Position numbers and translations under genes: made by a program. Under the pieces are notes generated by a model that saw nothing but the letters and a program-made list of their open reading frames with translations, ran no database searches and had not been told where the DNA came from. 54,528 nucleotides of DNA from Flammeovirgaceae bacterium BBD 1991-12 (GTDB lineage: Bacteria; Bacteroidota; Bacteroidia; Cytophagales; Cyclobacteriaceae): assembly GCA_001657315.1 (NCBI GenBank), contig LYSV01000078.1:1-54528 (forward strand). The letters are read 5' to 3'. Positions 51,797 through 54,528 of the stretch are shown here, one piece after another (position 1 is the first letter of the stretch; every line of letters begins with the position of its first letter).

Positions 51797-51927
51797 TCAG
51801 GCAGGAGGCTGAAGTATTCAGTCGAGTGAGAAGATGAATCAACCATGCCCGGAGCATCATCCCGCGGAGAGAAAGCGTGTTATACAGGAAAAGCTGTTAC
51901 TGGTCAGGTATTGTAAACAAAAAAATC

Positions 51928-52503
51928 ATGGAAGAGAACTATCTGGAGAGCGTCAAAAAACAATTCCAATATTACAAACTCCTCGGGGAGAAGACTTTCG
52001 ATCAGCTTACGGAGGCAGAACTATTCTGGCAGTACAATCCGGAAAGCAATTCGATAGCCATTATTGTGAATCACCTGTCAGGGAACATGAGATCACGATG
52101 GACAGACTTCCTGACCTCTGACGGAGAGAAGGAATGGCGTAACAGGGATCAGGAGTTTGAAGCGGTGATCAGATCCAAAGATGAACTTTTGAAAAGATGG
52201 AATGAAGGCTGGCAATGTCTGTTCGAAGCATTGGACTTGGTTAACCGGGATAATTTTAATACGGAAGTATATATCCGCAATCAGGGGCATACTGTAGTGG
52301 AAGCCATTAATCGTCAGCTTGCGCATTATTCCTATCACGTAGGTCAGCTCGTTTATATAGGCCGGATGATCCGGGCGTCAGCCTGGCGCAGCCTGTCCAT
52401 TCCGAAAGGAGGATCGCAGACATTCAATAAGGAGAAATTCTCCCGCGAAAAACACAAAGAGCACTTTACGGACGAGTTTTTGGGTGAAGAAGACAAGGAA
52501 TGA
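51928..52503 (+). CDS. DinB-like protein (DUF1572)
   Basis: A 191-residue four-helix DinB-like protein. The metal-binding histidines are in IAIIVNHLSGNM (first His), and in INRQLAHYSYHVGQLVYIG (second and third His, H-x3-H pattern), the DUF1572 signature; TDFLTSDGEKEWRNRD is also characteristic. Members include thiol-dependent S-transferases with bacillithiol or mycothiol in other phyla, but this subgroup is uncharacterised. ATG 51928 is preferred; the frame opens at TTG 51877 without family similarity. It is cytoplasmic. Confidence 0.9.
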   Translation: MEENYLESVKKQFQYYKLLGEKTFDQLTEAELFWQYNPESNSIAIIVNHLSGNMRSRWTDFLTSDGEKEWRNRDQEFEAVIRSKDELLKRWNEGWQCLFEALDLVNRDNFNTEVYIRNQGHTVVEAINRQLAHYSYHVGQLVYIGRMIRASAWRSLSIPKGGSQTFNKEKFSREKHKEHFTDEFLGEEDKE

Positions 52504-52634
52504 GGGATTTATAGATTTGGGGATGACACATAAAATTCTCAGGACTTACTACTCATTACTCAGGACTCACTACCAAACATCCCATCCCGGGATTACATTT
52601 CCACCTCCCGTTTCGACATTTAATTACAAGACGA

Positions 52635-52666
52635 TTGCTTGTAGTTATTGAAAATATCTAATTTTG
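52635..52666 (+). promoter_or_regulatory. promoter before aspartate aminotransferase
   Basis: A perfect -7 element TAATTTTG at 52659-52666 with TTG at 52635-52637 (21-base spacer). Transcription would start after about 52672, beyond the ATG at 52668, which therefore cannot be the real start; the ATG at 52686 is the better start. Confidence 0.55.
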
Positions 52667-52685
52667 AATGAATAACAACATTAAA

Positions 52686-53897
52686 ATGAACGAAACACTG
52701 ACCTTCCCTCTTTCTGAAAGAGTGACCAGCATGGCTGAATCTGCAACACTGGCCATGGCGGCAAAAGCAAGAGAATTCAAATCCAGAGGCATCGATGTGA
52801 TCAGCCTGAGCCTGGGCGAACCCGATTTTAAGACACCTGAACATATTCAGGAAGGTGCCAAAAAGGCTATTGATGAAGGTAAATACTTCGCCTACCCGCC
52901 CGTTCCCGGTTATCAGGATTTCAGGGAAGCCATAGCCAAAAAGCTAAGGGAGGAAAACAATATCCCCTGTGAGGCAGCCCACATTGTGGTCTCCAACGGC
53001 GCAAAGCAGTCCATAGCCAATGTGATGCAGGCGCTGATCAATCCGGGAGATGAAGTAGTGGTCTTTTCTCCCTATTGGGTGAGCTATACGGCTCTTGTAG
53101 AATTGGCAGGAGGTACACCGGTATTTGTAGAAGGATCCATCGATAATGATTTTAAGGCCACCGCAAAGCAACTGGCAGAGGCGATTACTTCCAAAACCAA
53201 AGCAGTGATCTTTTCTTCTCCATGTAATCCCACCGGCTCCGTCTTTCTGAAGGAAGAGCTGGAAGCTATAGCAGAAGTGATCAAGGCGCAGGACAATGTT
53301 ATGATCATTGCCGATGAGATCTATGAGCACATAAACTACACCGGAGAGAGCGTGAGCCTGGCATCACTTCCCGGTATGCTGGAAAAGACAATCACAGTCA
53401 ATGGTTTTGCCAAAGGATTTGCTATGACCGGCTGGAGGGTTGGCTACATAGCCGCTCCCGAATGGCTGGCGAAAGCATGTACCAAAATACAGGGACAGTT
53501 TACCTCAGCCAACTGCTCCATCGCCCAGAGAGCAGCATTAACCGCTATTACTTCTGATCTTACTCCTACGTATGAAATGGCAAAAGCCTACAGGAGCCGG
53601 AGGGGTATGGTCTATGAGTTGTTGCAGCAGATCCCCGGAGTAAGGGTTAATCTTCCTCAAGGCGCCTTTTATTTTTTCCCCGATGTAAGCAGCTATTTTG
53701 GTAAGTCGAATGGTGAAACAACGATCAGCGACTCGAATGACTTCTGTATGTATATTCTTGAGAAAGCCCACGTTTCGCTGGTGCCGGGTGCTGCTTTTGG
53801 TGATCCCAACTGCATAAGGCTTTCCTATGCCGCTTCTGAGGAGGATCTGAAAGAGGCCGTAAAACGGATCAAAACCGTATTATCCGAGTTGTCATAG
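52686..53897 (+). CDS. class I pyridoxal phosphate aminotransferase (aspartate-type)
   Basis: A 403-residue enzyme of the AspC family (type Ib). Motifs in order: LSERVTSMAESATLAMAAKA, SLSLGEPDFKTP, YPPVPGYQDFREAIA, VSNGAKQSIANVMQA, SPCNPTGSVF, IADEIYEHINY (PLP Asp and Tyr), and NGFAKGFAMTGWRVGY with the PLP-binding Lys, where the usual S-K is A-K. It transfers an amino group between aspartate or a related amino acid and 2-oxoglutarate. Start ATG 52686 follows from the promoter position and family alignment. The kinase gene begins 8 bases downstream. Confidence 0.94.
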   Translation: MNETLTFPLSERVTSMAESATLAMAAKAREFKSRGIDVISLSLGEPDFKTPEHIQEGAKKAIDEGKYFAYPPVPGYQDFREAIAKKLREENNIPCEAAHIVVSNGAKQSIANVMQALINPGDEVVVFSPYWVSYTALVELAGGTPVFVEGSIDNDFKATAKQLAEAITSKTKAVIFSSPCNPTGSVFLKEELEAIAEVIKAQDNVMIIADEIYEHINYTGESVSLASLPGMLEKTITVNGFAKGFAMTGWRVGYIAAPEWLAKACTKIQGQFTSANCSIAQRAALTAITSDLTPTYEMAKAYRSRRGMVYELLQQIPGVRVNLPQGAFYFFPDVSSYFGKSNGETTISDSNDFCMYILEKAHVSLVPGAAFGDPNCIRLSYAASEEDLKEAVKRIKTVLSELS

Positions 53898-53905
53898 GCC
53901 ATCCA

Positions 53906-54528
53906 GTGACAATCGAGGAGATATTCGCATCCTTTGGCAGATTAAAAGCACTGATCATCGGCGATGTGATGATGGATGCCTACATCCGGGGAGATGTGGA
54001 GCGTATTTCCCCGGAGGCTCCTGTGCCGGTAGTGAGAGTCCAAAAGCGGGATTATCGTCTGGGAGGTGCCGCCAATGTAGCGCTGAACGTTCAGGCACTG
54101 GGTGCAGAACCACTCCTGTGCGCCGTGATCGGTAACGACACCCCTGGGAAGCACTTTACCGAAAGGTTGGAACAAAGACATATCTCTGGAGCAGGTATAG
54201 TGGTCAGTGATCAGAGGCCTACAACAGTCAAAACCCGGGTGATCAGTGGGCACCAGCACGTGGTCAGGGTGGATGAGGAGACAGACGAACTGTTATCTGA
54301 GCACGAAGAAAGTGAGCTTTGGAAGCGCATAGCACCAATATTACCCGGTGCCGATGTGGTGATCTTTGAAGATTATGACAAAGGTGTCATTTCAAAAAGA
54401 CTCATTGAAAAAACAGTTGCGCTGGCTGTCAGCCATAAGATACCCATAGTGGTGGACCCTAAAAAGCGAAATTTCCTCAACTATCATGGAGTAACTCTTT
54501 TTAAGCCCAATCTCAAAGAGCTTCGTGA
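53906..54528 (+). CDS. heptose-7-phosphate kinase, PfkB family, 3' truncated by window
   Basis: The frame opens at GTG 53906 and is still open at the window end. The protein is a PfkB-type sugar kinase of the HldE/RfaE N-terminal-domain class: ALIIGDVMMDAYIRGDVERISPEAP broken by RGD...ISPEAPVPVVRV is the substrate signature, LGGAANVALNVQALGA the nucleotide-fold signature, and FEDYDKGVIS, VVDPKKRNF and FKPNLKEL follow. It phosphorylates D-glycero-D-manno-heptose 7-phosphate for LPS core heptose. The C-terminal half, including the catalytic GxGD, lies beyond the window. It probably shares a transcript with the aminotransferase. Confidence 0.88.
   Translation, partial: MTIEEIFASFGRLKALIIGDVMMDAYIRGDVERISPEAPVPVVRVQKRDYRLGGAANVALNVQALGAEPLLCAVIGNDTPGKHFTERLEQRHISGAGIVVSDQRPTTVKTRVISGHQHVVRVDEETDELLSEHEESELWKRIAPILPGADVVIFEDYDKGVISKRLIEKTVALAVSHKIPIVVDPKKRNFLNYHGVTLFKPNLKELR

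Noticed and set aside
1-54528. CRISPR array, tRNA, rRNA or intact insertion sequence
   Set aside because: No regularly spaced repeats with unique spacers, no cloverleaf with a T-loop GTTCRA signature, and no transposase were seen on reading; a tool search such as tRNAscan would be needed for certainty.

Overview
The window looks like a chromosomal segment from a Bacteroidota bacterium, most likely order Cytophagales. The evidence is: promoters of the Bacteroidota type (TTG, about 19 bases, TAnnTTTG); weak or absent Shine-Dalgarno sequences; FtsX/MacB-type permeases, short Crp/Fnr regulators, DUF2024, DUF1330 and DUF418 proteins typical of the phylum; and tightly overlapping operons. Genus cannot be fixed from the sequence alone. 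No rRNA, tRNA, CRISPR array or intact insertion sequence was seen.

Bases 1-2.2 kb hold a RelE/HigB-like toxin (cut by the window start) with its HTH antitoxin, a collapsed FtsX permease remnant, and a ParE-type toxin-antitoxin pair. Bases 2.3-7.1 kb hold a yggS-glutamine amidotransferase operon, a palindromic dispersed repeat, a structured non-coding block, a Crp/Fnr regulator and small enzymes. Bases 7.1-15 kb are accessory: a HipA-like kinase encoded apart from its N-terminal domain, a peptidase-TPR fusion, two neighbouring frameshifted genes (a GNAT and a toxin), an antitoxin, a small HTH regulator beside a 36-bp perfect palindrome, a 12-unit 21-bp degenerate tandem repeat, and a coiled-coil membrane protein. 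Bases 15-25.5 kb hold mostly housekeeping and signalling genes (transglutaminase-like, PhzF, Crp/Fnr, LytTR, DUF418, serine hydrolase, membrane MutS-like ATPase) and a dead ECF sigma factor fragment.

Bases 25.7-27.3 kb hold a complete hipB-hipS-hipT-like module with three evenly spaced TACCC-N4-GGGTA operators. Bases 27.5-33.1 kb form a nitric-oxide defence operon: an Rrf2/NsrR-like Fe-S regulator, a cbb3-like heme-copper reductase with a two-haem cytochrome c, two accessory membrane proteins, a group III truncated haemoglobin, a further membrane protein and a RIC/ScdA-type iron-sulfur repair protein, nearly all overlapping.

Bases 33.3-36.5 kb hold a cluster that may be undescribed: a CPVC thioredoxin-like protein, two tandem secreted paralogues of an unrecognised family, a small protein, a DUF2024 protein and a MarR regulator with a four-cysteine tail. 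A 13-bp near-palindrome (TTAGGAATCCTTA or a close variant) lies before the first gene, before the first paralogue and before the MarR gene, and also inside the yggS promoter 31 kb away, suggesting one small regulon.

Bases 36.6-54.5 kb hold a Crp/Fnr regulator, a DoxX-like protein, a large permease, a nitroreductase, a methyltransferase, lipoproteins, an SGNH-GNAT fusion, an agmatine deiminase-like lipoprotein followed by a possible acetyltransferase and an APC permease, a second serine hydrolase, a membrane HELGH peptidase, a DinB-like protein, an aspartate aminotransferase and the start of a heptose-7-phosphate kinase.
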